Assembly (NCBI GenBank): GCA_034190875.2
Contig: CM067356.1
Span: 48,380,163-48,444,162, forward strand
Reading direction: 5' to 3'
Origin: Urechis unicinctus
Lineage: Eukaryota > Annelida > Polychaeta > Xenopneusta > Urechidae
DNA length: 64,000 bases
Shown: positions 44,774-57,215 of the stretch, piece after piece
How the letters are laid out: each line of letters opens with the position of its first letter
How positions within the stretch are numbered: position 1 is the first letter of the stretch
Position numbers and translations under genes: made by a program
The notes under the pieces: generated by a model
The model's database searches: none
What the model saw: only the letters and a program-made list of their open reading frames with translations
Told to the model about the DNA's origin: nothing

Positions 44774-45620
44774 TGTACTTTTGTTTTTGAGTTTATTTAT
44801 TATTTCAATTATTTCCGTTGGGTCTGTGAAAGATAGAGCCATCTAATGCTGGGTTGCTTTTGGGAGATAGCACAGTGCATCTTTGCTCGTTTGAGGGATA
44901 TTCGGGTACAATACTTGTCCTATTGATGAAAACAATTTGCTTAATTCGTCAGCTACATCTTTAACGGTGATGTTGATTAAACTTTCATTATTAATATGAA
45001 CAGCTCGTTTTTGCATTATTTTGGATCTTCCTATTAGTTTGCATTGAGGTTCCTTAGTTTGTTTTAGTGTTCATTTTACATTCAACTGATTATGTTTTAT
45101 GGCTCTTTTAATTGCATGATACTTATTTCTAATCATTGTGTAGATTTTTTATTCGTGAGAATCACGGTGAAGATGTATTCGTTTTTTGTTTAATCTATTT
45201 AGAGTAGTTGCGGGTTTTAATATAACTTTAGCTATTCCAAGCTTTTTGTGTCGTATTGGATTTAGTTTAACATACGCGTTTCCAGCCGATGTTTCTATAC
45301 CATTATATTAGACTTTGTGAAATTCATTGTATGCGTTTGATGCAGGACACATTAGTCACATTTTCTCTATTACTACGTTTCAGACTTTTGGTTGGTTAAT
45401 TGCCTACTATCATGTTGTGGTGGATTTGAAGTTGGTATTTGATGACCAGATAGCACGAAAATTGGGTAATCGTCTGATACATCTGAATGTAGTTTGACCA
45501 CAACTGAGTTTGATTTGCTTTTCAAAGATAACTATAAGTTATCAATCAGAGTTGCTATTGTTTGTGTTATTTGTGTTGGTTAGGTTATGACTGATATCAT
45601 ACCATTTCATATGAAACTGT
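44773..45620 (-). pseudogene. Non-LTR retrotransposon (LINE) remnant, endonuclease end to start of RT
   Basis: Read on the minus strand from 45620 downwards, the first block reads MISVIT then, past a stop, PTQITQTIATLID. VSDDYPIF follows, matching the conserved C-terminal end of LINE endonuclease domains (normally SDH-x-P; here His is Asp). After a degraded linker come CKLIGRSK, then LSKLFSSIGQVL and DPTEIIEIINKLKNKSTG, the stretch just before the reverse transcriptase palm in CR1/L2/Jockey-like elements. At least four stops break it. The RT catalytic core is absent: the similarity stops at about 44773, where a tandem repeat begins. The clade cannot be fixed by eye. Confidence 0.72.
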
Positions 45621-46817
45621 AAAGGAGAGTGCTATTTGGCGTTGAGGACACCTTTGTGTACAATACCATTGCTGTGTACAATACCATCGTTCCAATCGGC
45701 CTGTGCAGTAGAGGCTAACCCCAGTGCGAGCCAAATGTAGTGGACTGTTCAATCAAGAAATATTTCGTCGCCCTACTATTTATCCATTTTGAATAGCTAT
45801 ACCGTTATCAATTTGTACGACTCAATTGTTGCTCACCTTGTTCGCTGCTGTTGTAGGAAAGTTGTGACATATGGCACTTGTAAATATCCGTGGAAAACAA
45901 TTCGTAGTCGGAATTCGTAGCCAAATATCGTCCACAAATGCGTTTGTTCAAGTCTATGTGAAAACGAGACTTGCGATATTGAAAATTGCTTCCTTCACTT
46001 GGTGTGAACAAACGGACCCAGTCCACGACCAGGCAGAGAAGAAAAAAACCAATGAGCGAGGATGATGTGTGTGGTAAAGGTAACTAATGGAGTAAATGCT
46101 GTACAGCCACGATGTTCGCATGGAATGGTAAACAAATACACTGCCAAGCCATATGGACTTAAGGACACGTGTCTGCATTTCACAGTGAAGAAAAAGAAGA
46201 AGAGGGCGACAATGAGGAGGAAGCAAGAACAGTAGACACCTTGCCTAGAATAGTTTGTAAAGGCATTAGTATCGATGGTATCGATGGTAAAAATAATGCC
46301 ATTCAATAATTGCAGGCATAGTTGCGCCATAGTTTTTGCAGAGTTATGACACCAACAAATTGGCGTGTACATATCAATCAATAAATACCATGAACCATCC
46401 ATATATTTTATAACACAAATTCTTTTGAAGAATAAATGGCACATTGGACGATATCTACGACATCCAGCTGGTGACTATAGACAATGGAAAATAGTTATCG
46501 CAATAGAACATGGAAAATCTATTCAGTATTTAATATGCAAATACCCAATGTCCTTCAGAATGGCAATTGATTTTAGGACGTAATGATTTTCATGCTGATT
46601 TATATTTTTTTTCGAAAAGATGTCATAACCTGAAATGCGAACACGTATCGTTTCTTATTAATTGTCCCCAAAACGTGTCATGTATATTTCTGTATATACA
46701 TCTTACATGCGAAATTTCATGTGACTGACCAACAAGAAGTAAACTTATTAAACAATCAGTTAATGATATGGAACTTGTGTCCATTACGGAAAATGGAAAG
46801 CAATAACAAACAAAATT
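45621..46817. other. No recognisable gene; small 18-bp duplication
   Basis: GTGTACAATACCAT occurs twice, 18 bp apart, at 45656 and 45674. The 149-codon minus-strand frame 45995-46444 is the longest in the window, but it is largely the antisense of a purine-rich (AAG/GAG) stretch near 46180-46230, which explains its Phe-rich translation; I do not call it a gene. Another frame (plus, 46365-46583) matches nothing I know. Confidence 0.45.
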
Positions 46818-47165
46818 ATGCTTGACCACGGAGTGGCATATAATCTTAGAGCGATCAAACCGGAAGCGATAGGCAGCGTTTTATCCGGACAGAACACCTT
46901 ATGTGTATTACCCAGGGGTCGGGGTGAATTTATATATGTATACTTATTTATATATATGTACATATACTTAATATTGGCCCCATTGATTGTTACGATAGAT
47001 GTCAAGCAAAGTCGGCTTCATAGCCTTGTTAGTATGCTATATGTGGTCGCTCATGGCGACCAAAAGAAACGATTATGCAATGTTGGCATGTATGCAGCAG
47101 AAATTACATGTCTAAATGAAATGGACCCCAGCATTTGTGAAAGGTACGCATGCTTACGACAATAA
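46818..47165 (+). pseudogene. Possible RecQ-like DNA helicase N-terminal remnant
   Basis: The frame reads EAIGSVLSGQNTLCVLPRGRGE near residues 16-37. The pattern EAI-x-x-V-L-x-G-x-D/N-T-L-C-V-L-P followed by a glycine-rich loop is that of the first helicase motifs of RecQ-family ATPases. The Walker A Lys is replaced by Glu (RGRGE), so it would not bind ATP normally. A second segment, LILAPLIVTID, sits where the family has its hydrophobic motif Ia-like strand. Nothing further downstream resembles the helicase. Repeated RecQ-like genes are common in invertebrate genomes, sometimes with mobile DNA. Chance similarity is possible. Confidence 0.35.
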
Positions 47166-47584
47166 ATCGAGTTGTTGAGCATTCGTATGATCCATTTCGT
47201 ATGATCTTATTGACTTCTGTATGCAGGTTGTTATATATTGTGAACAGTAGACCTCGTACGACCCCCAGTGATAGTCATAATAAATGTAACCCAGTGAAGG
47301 AAGCAATTTCGTCATAACGTCCTTTGTAATCCAAAATAAAAAATGACGATATGAGGAGCAGCGTAATCAAACCAATGCGAAGAGGACTATTTAGCATGTC
47401 AGCGTGCATGGGAGTCTGATGGGACGACCTGCTTCAAGGACTTTTTAAGTATTACAATCATATTAATGCAGTCCCATTTCTAGAGGCATAGGAAAAGCAA
47501 AGTCGATTTTACGAGTAATATCGACATAAATAGAAATATCGACATAAAAAGGGTATTTGTATTCCGGGTCTGACATTGAACTAA
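47166..47584. other. No recognisable feature between helicase-like and polymerase-like remnants
   Basis: AT-rich DNA with stops in all frames. A short direct duplication, AATATCGACATAAA, occurs at about 47518 and 47538. Confidence 0.4.
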
Positions 47585-47802
47585 AATTTCCAGGGTCTGG
47601 ATTGCTTCTTCTTATTATTCAAAGAAGAAAATGAGGATCTCTATTGGCTCATCAAGAATAACATTGTCGGTGGGCCATCCATCGTTTTCTATCGATACAG
47701 TGAAAGGAATGTGATTCAGATCCAACAAGTTCAATATTAGGACCAGGCCAAACTATGCAGTGGTATAGTGATGTTAATGCCTTTTATTCATATGTCTGTT
47801 GA
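47585..47802 (+). pseudogene. Type-B DNA polymerase-like remnant (virus-like transposon)
   Basis: Frame 47585-47740 contains LIKNNIVGGPSIVFYRYSE. The NIVGGPSIVF block marks a family of transposon- or virus-encoded proteins related to protein-primed type-B DNA polymerases. After a stop and frameshift, 47758-47802 reads YSDVNAFYSY, corresponding to the following Tyr-Asp-x-Asn-x-Leu-Tyr motif around the first catalytic Asp. The segment is only about 70 codons and is truncated on both sides. It ends 9 bp from the tail of the oppositely oriented protease remnant. I am confident of the family block, less so of which element superfamily it came from. Confidence 0.55.
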
Positions 47803-47810
47803 TTAAAGGT

Positions 47811-48074
47811 CTATGATGCACAATGACGCATGAGAAACCTATGAAAAGTAGACTTTAGAGGTGGTGATCCAAACTTGTCAAAATATTCTCCACGACCTTC
47901 ATGATCGATATTAATTGCCACCCAGGGTTCACCAGGTTGATTACGGGGCTTACAAATCGGACCACTAGGCTGGATTAGACTTCGAGGCAACGTATCCAAG
48001 GCAAAGACACCTCGAACTATTTTATTAGTATATGGATCTTTTGCAATCAGGGTCCACAGTTTATCCGAATCCAT
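47811..48074 (-). pseudogene. Maverick/Polinton adenain-like cysteine protease, N-terminal part
   Basis: An 87-codon frame starting MDSDKLWTLIAKD, a plausible true start. It continues with RGVFALDTLP, a PGEPWVAINID block and EYFDKFGSPPL. These correspond to the conserved N-terminal two thirds of the virion-maturation protease of Polintons and adintovirus-like elements (adenovirus protease fold). The family's catalytic His, normally just before the Trp of this block, is Pro here. The acidic residue of the FD-x-x/F-G motif is kept. The segment with the catalytic Cys is missing because the frame ends at 47811. The protein is therefore dead and truncated. Upstream on the same strand lie two other remnants of the same kind of element. 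Confidence 0.72.
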
Positions 48075-48477
48075 ACCTAGGCCGCGTAATCAAATAAAAC
48101 GTTACGAGCTATGTAGCTGTGTGCAGTGATCCAGCTAGAAATAACTTGCTTTGGCGTAGTACTGATTTATTTGAGCAAAACGTTCAATAGTCAAACTCAA
48201 TAAACCGTCAACTGAAACAACAAAATGACGATATAATGGATCTTGACATATTAATATATCATTTCACAACTCGTTCGACAAGTTATCGCACTTCGGCGAC
48301 CGTAATGTTATTCGAACAAATCATTAATTAATAAATACTACTAACCGACTTTTGGCCAGTTAACTAGCCAGAGCTGCACGAATTCGTTCGTTTTACATGA
48401 CTTCAATATCAGAAGGTCTCAAAATACCTAATCGTAAACTTAATCAAAAAACAAGACGCAGCGTTCTGGTGTTTCCG

Positions 48478-48862
48478 CTAAACCGCGTGGTGAAAACTAG
48501 TACTGTTGTCCTCTTCCATGCGTTTCTTATTCGATGGTCTACCACGTGTGGGTCTGGTGTTACTGCCTCGAGCATATCGTTTTATAGCTAGAGCCAAGTC
48601 ACTTCCGGTTAGCAGCCGTTTTCAAAGGTCGACCCTTTAATACATCTCGACCACCCGGGCTCCTGTTTTCATGATACTTTTCATGACGACGAGTACAGCT
48701 TTCTTGGCCAATGAGGGCAGTGTTTGTTTCACCAGATGCATCACCTAAATACGTGTCAATCCACTAAAGATAACACAAACCATGACCACGTCGTCGCCTA
48801 CACCCCATAAATGCAGTTAAACCATTTTCTGCTTGGTGTATATAATAAGAATGATCCGCCAT
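48478..48862 (-). pseudogene. Polinton-like small basic virion protein remnant
   Basis: The frame begins MADHSYYIHQAENG and GCRRRRGHG, then meets a stop. A second frame continues with LAKKAVLVVMKSIMKTGARV. A third gives DVLKGRPLKTAANRK, and the earlier frame resumes with an Arg/Lys/Ser-rich tail. Together these follow the layout of the small basic protein found in Polinton/adintovirus virion gene clusters: Gly/Arg-rich start, amphipathic middle with a KTGA-type block, basic tail. At least three frameshifts or stops break it. The start codon lies 1-2 bases after the stop of the upstream frame, preserving compact virus-like gene spacing. I cannot say which virion role it had. Confidence 0.6.
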
Positions 48863-48863
48863 G

Positions 48864-48965
48864 TCAAAACAAAGAAGTCCTCACTTTCCTAAAATTTTCG
48901 AATGGTATGGGCTGGCTGGTATCATCTCTAATATCAATTTCCACAGTAGAAAATGATTTGGTCAT
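48864..48965 (-). pseudogene. C-terminal end of a Polinton-like virion protein
   Basis: A 33-codon frame containing FSTVEIDIRDDTSQPIPF, ending next to the start of the basic-protein remnant. I recognise the VEIDIRDDT-x-x-P-I/V-PF block as the C-terminus of a structural gene that precedes the basic protein in these elements. Further upstream on the minus strand (about 48966-49283) there are fragments such as VDGEKVAPL and SLKDEFKG in another frame. These may be more of the same gene, but I cannot confirm it. Confidence 0.5.
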
Positions 48966-51111
<2,146 letters not shown>

Positions 51112-51665
51112 CTCCAACGCCAGGTCAATCGCAGATGACAGAGAGATGGGCCAGCTGAACCCTAGGACCTGACCTTCCCACTGCACACTTCCCATACCTG
51201 GACGACTTTCTCTTGAGAGACATCCGACGAGACAATGGTCATCGACATCCTAAATTCGCTACTCCTTCCCATCTGCAGAGGCTCAGTAAAGCTCGACGCT
51301 TGTACCTTGGTGCAACGTTCAAGATTGTAAGTGCTACATTGACACCGCTGTTGTCCATACACGAGTTTTTACGGGCGGATGGACAGATCAAGCATGTTCT
51401 TTTGGCGTTCATCCTGATGTCTTCCCGAAAGGAGAAGGATTAGGACGTAACCTCAAAGCTCTCACCAAGAAACTCTCCCAGACGCTTGCAGTGAAGGAGA
51501 TTGGTTGTGACTTCCATCTGGAAGGCCATTCAAGAGAAGCGGCCCGATGTTAAAGCCATTGGTTGTTGTTGTTACCTGACACAGACCATCTACTGGCACG
51601 TACTTGGCTTGACCACCGCATACCGGGAAAATGAGGGCATCCGCCACTTCGTTGATCTATTCTAG
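51112..51665 (+). pseudogene. MULE (Mutator-like) transposase remnant, N-terminal half of the DDE domain
   Basis: Read in order: LQRQVNR with a stop, then QRDGPAEP. Next comes FLLRDIRRDNGHRHPKFAT. RLYLGATFKIVSATLTPLL follows, then SIHEFLRADGQIKH and FILMSSRKEKD to a stop at 51443. After frameshifts come VVTSIWKAIQEKRPDVKA and GLTTAYRENEGIRHFVDLF. The order matches MULE transposases: basic N-terminal block, first Asp (normally DGTF), IHxF, MSxR, second Asp (DFExxxW), GC-x-x-H region. The first Asp is now Gly (LGATF), and DFE before the Trp is lost (VVTSIW), so it is catalytically dead. It complements the C-terminal fragment at 31.3-31.7 kb and may belong to the same family. Confidence 0.8.
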
Positions 51666-53955
51666 TTTCAAGTGAGCGATTATACAAATGAGATAACCAT
51701 TATGTGTTCAATTGACATGGATGTAGCACACAATCCTTGATGAGCCGGTATCATAGACGCCAAAAACAGCCGCATCCTTTATTACATTCTATCCTGATCA
51801 ATAAAACATACCATCATGCCATATGCTATCATTTGGTGACTGCATCGATAATACAATGGTACTATTCTCTTGTGCGCTAATCCTTGGCGTCTCGGATGAC
51901 TAATGTGAGCATTAGCCAATAGTTGTAACATAGGTTGCCACCACAGCTTGCCATCTAAGGTACTACAGATCTCAATCATCACCTGGCCTGTTAACTAATT
52001 AATTTATGCATTGTAAACTTACAAGCAAGTAGTAGTGATGTAACCGCTTTTTATTCGCACAATACCTTCGTTTATGTTAAGCGAAAAGGAAGGGAAACGG
52101 TTAGGCCTAAATGTTATAAATGCAAGTAAAATTGGAAGCACTTAAATTATCCATTTGCTTATCATCGATCAGGAGCAGTAGTTAATGACGAGTTCATATG
52201 AATTTTAGGGTTATAATTGATTTATTTTCAACTATTGTTAAGGATGCTTAGCTAAATACAATAGCTGTTCTATTGAATTACATCTTCATGGACAGCCATG
52301 CCTGAAAACATCTGCATGTGCATCCCAGAAAAGCCTAAAAATACAGATTTTGCAAACACTTAGAATGGTCAGAATATTATGAAATATCAAATCTATTGAT
52401 TGCAATGCCTCTGCTAACATTCGAACAACCAATCGATGATTGCATAGGTTTACATTATCGCGTATTCACTGTCAACATGCTTCTCGATGTCGTACGTATT
52501 TGTGATATGACAGCGGATGCCGACTAGGTAGAGGAGACAGACATGATTGGTAGAGAGTAACGCGTGTCATGAATATCATTATGCCAGTCAGTGACGTGCC
52601 ATAACTGAGTAGATAGCGATTGGGGTTTTTTAATCTTTTGAGTGCTACACAGTACTAATGAGGTGTACAATGAAACCTTGCATTTCATATCCCACATGTG
52701 TGTTGTTAGCATCTGCAAACCAGTACCCTGCACATTAACGTTCATTCCATACATACCAGTTAACAAGCAATGTATATTATGTGTCCACCATATGGGGTTA
52801 TATACGTTGGGTTATTGGCCTGATTATGTAATGTTGAGGATTTCAGCAAGTCGATAACATTGTTATTGAAACTACACTTCCGGTAACTGAAACTACACTG
52901 CCGATCGATGTGCTTCTCCCACTGTAGCAAAGTACAGTGTTTATAATTTTCGTACATTGGGATATTTTATTGCATATAAGACTGCAAAAAAGTTCACCAT
53001 GGTGCGTGCGTAATGCTGATGAGGCCCTGATCGATGATAAATAGCAACTGATTTGCTTTCGGAAGGCAAAGCTTGACTGGTTCCATCCAGACTAATCAAT
53101 AATATCCTCGTTATCTGCATGCCCATTTGATTGTTTATTGGCAAAAATGTACTATTGATGTCTGCTGGTCATTCATCCGTTGAGAGTTGTCATAGCTGTT
53201 ACGAAAGGAGGAAGCAGGTAGTTATATTATATATGGTGCAAAGGTTTCTAGCGTTGATAGGGATTACGTTTTGCACCTGGATAAGTTACCTGACATGTGC
53301 GTGGTGTTATTATTTTGTACACACACAGGTGCTGTACGTGACTGTGTGAAATGATTTATAAATATGGTGCACCATAGCAGTCTTATGACGCTCATCACCG
53401 TGGCTTATATAAGAGGAAAGCAGAAGGGAATTTGTTGCTACATTATACGAATTGCATTAATTAGTTGTAACTGGCCACATTTAGTGATAGCACAATCACA
53501 CTTTAATCCCCAAAAGGAAAAACAGATAATCCGAATGGGCTATCAGCAACGCAGTGTGCCTTGTCCGTGTGTTATCATATCGATATAACTCTCTTAATAC
53601 CAGAAACATGTTTCCGTTAAAAGACTTAATTTGAACCTTTCAGAGGTGCACATAATCAGTAGATGTTCAGAAAGGTAGCGAAGATACTTTTCAGCAAATT
53701 TTTCTGCAGTGCCGTATTTTCCATGCGTCATGAAGATCTGATGTGATCTCGTCAGAACAAGCAACACAAAATCGAAAGCAAGTTTAATACTTGGCTACTT
53801 TCTCCAGCTGCTCACTTGACGTCAGAAATAGCAACACATTGAGATAGGAATTGCAATGCAAACGTGCAAAGGCGTGAATACAGTCAGCCGTTAGTTACCA
53901 TAACATTTATGGCACTGGTGATTATAAAAGATGACCAGCTGAAAATGCGTTTGGA
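51666..53955. other. No recognisable feature
   Basis: AT-rich DNA with short open frames that match no family I know. The downstream half of the MULE transposase is not visible after 51665. Confidence 0.5.
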
Positions 53956-53960
53956 TAGAT

Positions 53961-54269
53961 TTGTTTGAAATTGAAAGATATATATGGTGCAAAAAAGGAC
54001 GTCGGGAGTTATTGGGAGAATATCTCAAGTCTGTATATGTGGACCATTTGGTGATAATGAAGATAAATTGCCATGGTTGTCAAGTGGACCATCAAGTCAA
54101 TTACACCACGAGGTATGTGTGTTTAACCATTGTGACCACGTGTTTGGGATTGGTTGTGCCAACCCCTACCTGGATTGACACCTGCCAATACTATTTCCTC
54201 GAGTATAGACAATGTTGGTTGACATCAGTAAAGGATGAGATTGAAATTCGTGTGCTTCGCAAATTATAA
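53961..54269 (+). pseudogene. Small Cys/His-rich protein remnant of a mobile element (tentative)
   Basis: A 102-codon frame whose middle reads NCHGCQVDH. In the neighbouring frame the following codons give PSSQLHHEVCVF. Combining both readings suggests a Cys-x2-Cys...Asp-His...His...Cys arrangement like that of small zinc-binding proteins encoded next to invertebrate virus-like transposons. It sits about 90 bp upstream of the packaging-ATPase remnant on the same strand, which supports a common origin. The family match rests on a short motif and needs a frameshift, so chance remains possible. Confidence 0.35.
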
Positions 54270-54357
54270 TCGATTCAATAAACTATATCTGACCTTCGTC
54301 TATGCAGTTAACATGGGCTCATGCTTGATAAAGATAATTGATAATGTTTTCACATAA

Positions 54358-54754
54358 GTCGAATTTGTTGATGGTCTATCGTTTGATATCAATGGGAGTC
54401 AGCCTACTCTACTGATTATCAATGATTTGATGCATGACACGCATTACCAAAGGTAGCCACCACCGCAACATAAGCGCGATATACCTGGTGCAGAATTTAC
54501 GCAATAAAGGTAAAGATCATCGTACCATTAGTTCGAAAGCCCAGTACCTCCTCATCTTTAAAAACCCTCGAGATGATACCCAAATAACGCCTTTAGCCAA
54601 ACAAATATATCCGGGTCATGTCAAGTATGAGCAAGAGGCTTTGACGGATGTTACGCGGGAACCACATGGCTATTTATTTGTGGATTTGAAGCAAGATACG
54701 CCAGAACATTTGCGCCTTCACACCAATGTGCTTCACTCACACCAAACTGTTTAA
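54358..54754 (+). pseudogene. Maverick/Polinton packaging ATPase, C-terminal half
   Basis: Frame 1 (54358-54455) reads VEFVDGLS and then LLIINDLMHD, the Walker B strand (normally two acidic residues; the first is Asn here), and ends at a stop. Frame 2 (54434-54754) continues with KGSHHRNISAIYLVQNL, RTISSKAQYLLIFKNPRDD, LAKQIYPGH and EPHGYLFVDLKQDTPEHLR, the sensor and C-terminal blocks of the FtsK/HerA-type DNA-packaging ATPase of Polintons and adintovirus-like elements. The match over about 105 codons is the strongest in the window. A frameshift separates the two frames, and no Walker A (GPTGSGKS-like) motif is visible upstream. Orientation is opposite to the protease/virion remnants at 47.8-49.0 kb. 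Confidence 0.82.
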
Positions 54755-54759
54755 CTCCA

Positions 54760-56198
54760 ATAGCAATAAAAATAAATACATTCCAATAATTCGAGTCAGA
54801 CGTGTCCTTTGAAATACTAGTGCTTATTATGACGGGTTAGATAGAGATCGTTTATTTGTTATGACTGGTGAACCAACTCGCCAAACTTGTCTACTCTAGA
54901 ATGCTCTTGAGCTTACTCTCCAAGGCAACTCGGTTGACTCATGCGACTCGCAAAAACAACTTACACCACGTCTAAAGTAGAGGTAGATTCCAGCCCCCAA
55001 TCAGTAGGACACAATGCTTACGCTGCTCTAGCTCGGTTATTCGTAGCCATTACTATTTCAGGTTTGCATTATTGCAATATAACCTTGCTCTTTTTGCAAA
55101 CCCTTCATTTCATCAACAGGGAGACACAAATATCAATATATGTCGGCTGTCAAAATGATATCAAATATCTTGACAACATTGAATCATTGTATTTGAGGCA
55201 ATGGCTTATTCAGGACAATCTTGTGAAATCATGTTTACTAGGACTAACTTGACCCACAGAACAACTGTTATTTAACTAATCTCACGAAGCATTAAGCAGT
55301 GTTAAGGTGAATCATAGCATGTACCAAGGTCGTAGGAGAGGGTCAGGATGCCAACAAGCTGATGCTGAGGTTTCAATGCAGCATATAAACATACACCTTT
55401 GTCGACCACTATAATGTACCCTTTTACCACAACACCGTGTTGCAATATAGTTTTTTGAATAGACCGCCAGATAAAATGACCTTTCCAGCGACACAATGGC
55501 GATTATAGTATCGTGTACGCAATGCTAATGACACCCTGACCATGGAAATGCAGAAAAGAACGTCGTTCACTGAATGCTAGTTTATTTGCTTAAAACGATT
55601 CTGAAATTAACTACTGCTATCGCATTTAGCCGAATTAGGCCAACTATCTTTCAATGCAATAATCTACGCAATGGCCATTGAAGTAGAAATTATTACCCCC
55701 AGTTAGTATGCTACACAAGCTGCAAATTATTGTGCGTGAATCCCTATGCAGTGATAATGTTATTTGTGTAGTAAATCTTGTTCAAATACTACAAACGAGC
55801 ATAATTGGTATTATGCTTAGCTACTTTACATAATAGTATCATGACCATTAGTATTTTTCTTTCGTTCCGTGAAGTTACTATTTGATTGAGTATGCAAGTA
55901 AGAATATGTGTTGAGTCTTGCAATCGGACGCAAAGCATCCGTAGCTATAGGATAGATTGCAGGTATGAATACTAAAGCTTAAATAAGAGAAGGGGAATAA
56001 TACGCATCATCCATAATGGAGATATATTGTCCTGATATAGAAAAGAAGCAGGAAGACAGACATGGTCTAAATTGTGACTTAGAAAACCTGCTCTTGCTGC
56101 ATCTACCGTGAGGATTGTGATGTGCGGTTTGAATATTAATCGCCCTGAAATGTTTTCAAATATTCCACGGTGAAACGCTCTACAAACACATCGACGGT
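54760..56198. other. No recognisable feature
   Basis: AT-rich DNA. Short frames (for example 54941-55252) match nothing I know. The right end of the Polinton-like element, if present, is not recognisable. Confidence 0.45.
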
Positions 56199-56912
56199 GT
56201 ACCGTCAAAGAGTTAATAGCTACGCTAAGAGGGTTCACTCAATCCTAAGTCCGAGAAAAATTGTGAAAAAGCCACATGTGAGCGTCTTAGCGTCCCTTGA
56301 AACCGCGTGGAATTCTCTGATTGATTCGGAGCCGCGGAAGCCTTGCCCAATCAGTTGACTTTAACAGGCGCCGACTCCGAGACGTCTGATCCACTATCCT
56401 GCGTGCTTTTATTGATGTCATGGTATCGTCTCCTGTTAACGACGGTGTTTGTCTTGTAATTTCATAATCCCCACACAGCTTATTGAAACTATAAACTTTG
56501 CTCCAGATGTCCCTGGCAGGCCAACTAATGTTGTTGTCTACCCCAGGGTCTAATTCCATCGCTCTAGACGTTCGTTGACAATCTCAAATTTCCATCTAAT
56601 GCGCGGAAATTACAGATCGAGGTGAGTACCTGTTTTAGAAAGGTTAACCCAGGCAATGTATCAAGCTGACACTCATTTGATATTGTTGATGTTATTTTCG
56701 GTATTTTAAGCTTGTGTCCGACGTGTTTTGACTGCAGAAAGGTTTTGCGAAACGACATTTTCCCCACTATCATCAATCGCAGTGACGTCAGTGTTTTTGA
56801 TTATCTCACAGTAGCGCAACCTCTCGATTGCAATGTGTCTTGATTGAGGAAGCGATTACAACCGAGTCACTCGCAGTGAACCCTCTTTTCGTAGCTATAC
56901 ACTACTTGGTAC
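56199..56912. mobile_element. Candidate non-autonomous DNA transposon with terminal inverted repeats
   Basis: The left arm (56199-56240) and right arm (56874-56912) are imperfect inverted repeats. Over the inner 25 bases (GTGAACCCTCTT...CGTAGCTAT) 22 match, and the outer parts still align with small gaps, both ending at GTAC. The interior, about 630 bp, is richer in GC than its surroundings and contains two minus-strand frames (56287-56559 and 56564-56776) of no recognised family. I see no clear target-site duplication. Inferred to be a MITE-like element; superfamily unknown. Confidence 0.5.
56357..56386. repeat. 30-bp direct repeat, copy 1
   Basis: GACTTTAACAGGCGCCGACT starts a 30-base block that recurs at 58285-58314 with one difference (G to A at base 12). 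It lies inside the candidate TIR element. The match begins and ends abruptly in both copies. Confidence 0.9.
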
Positions 56913-57074
56913 TATGTCGATAATAAGTGAGATAAAAAAAAATGTAGTGTGCTTTGAATTTCCATTGTAGAGTTGTCATTCGTCAAACAACAAACATTCA
57001 AGTGGACACACACTACTGAAAGTTATGACGGCCACGCTGCTGTTGCACAATATCGATTTGAGATCTCTATGATT

Positions 57075-57215
57075 GATATATTATCATCATAAATCAATGC
57101 AAAAATGCAAAACGCCTGTTTATAACAGTGCTGTTGCAATATCTCTACAATAAACGTACAAGGACTCTACCATTCTGATTTGACTCAGCTGTTGCGCTGC
57201 TTGGGAGTTTTTTAC
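57075..57215. repeat. Diverged dispersed repeat, copy 2 of 2
   Basis: Resembles 21778-21950 in the same orientation (AATATCTCTACAATAAA and the GCGCTGCTTG block). Judged by eye; family unknown. Confidence 0.4.

Noticed and set aside
45995-46444. 149-codon minus-strand frame, longest in the window
   Set aside because: Contains a Phe run from a purine-rich stretch on the other strand, no domain, and no gene context; overlaps a competing frame of similar quality.
54941-55252. 103-codon frame downstream of the ATPase remnant as another Polinton gene
   Set aside because: Its translation shows none of the motifs of known element genes, and nearby frames are equally open.
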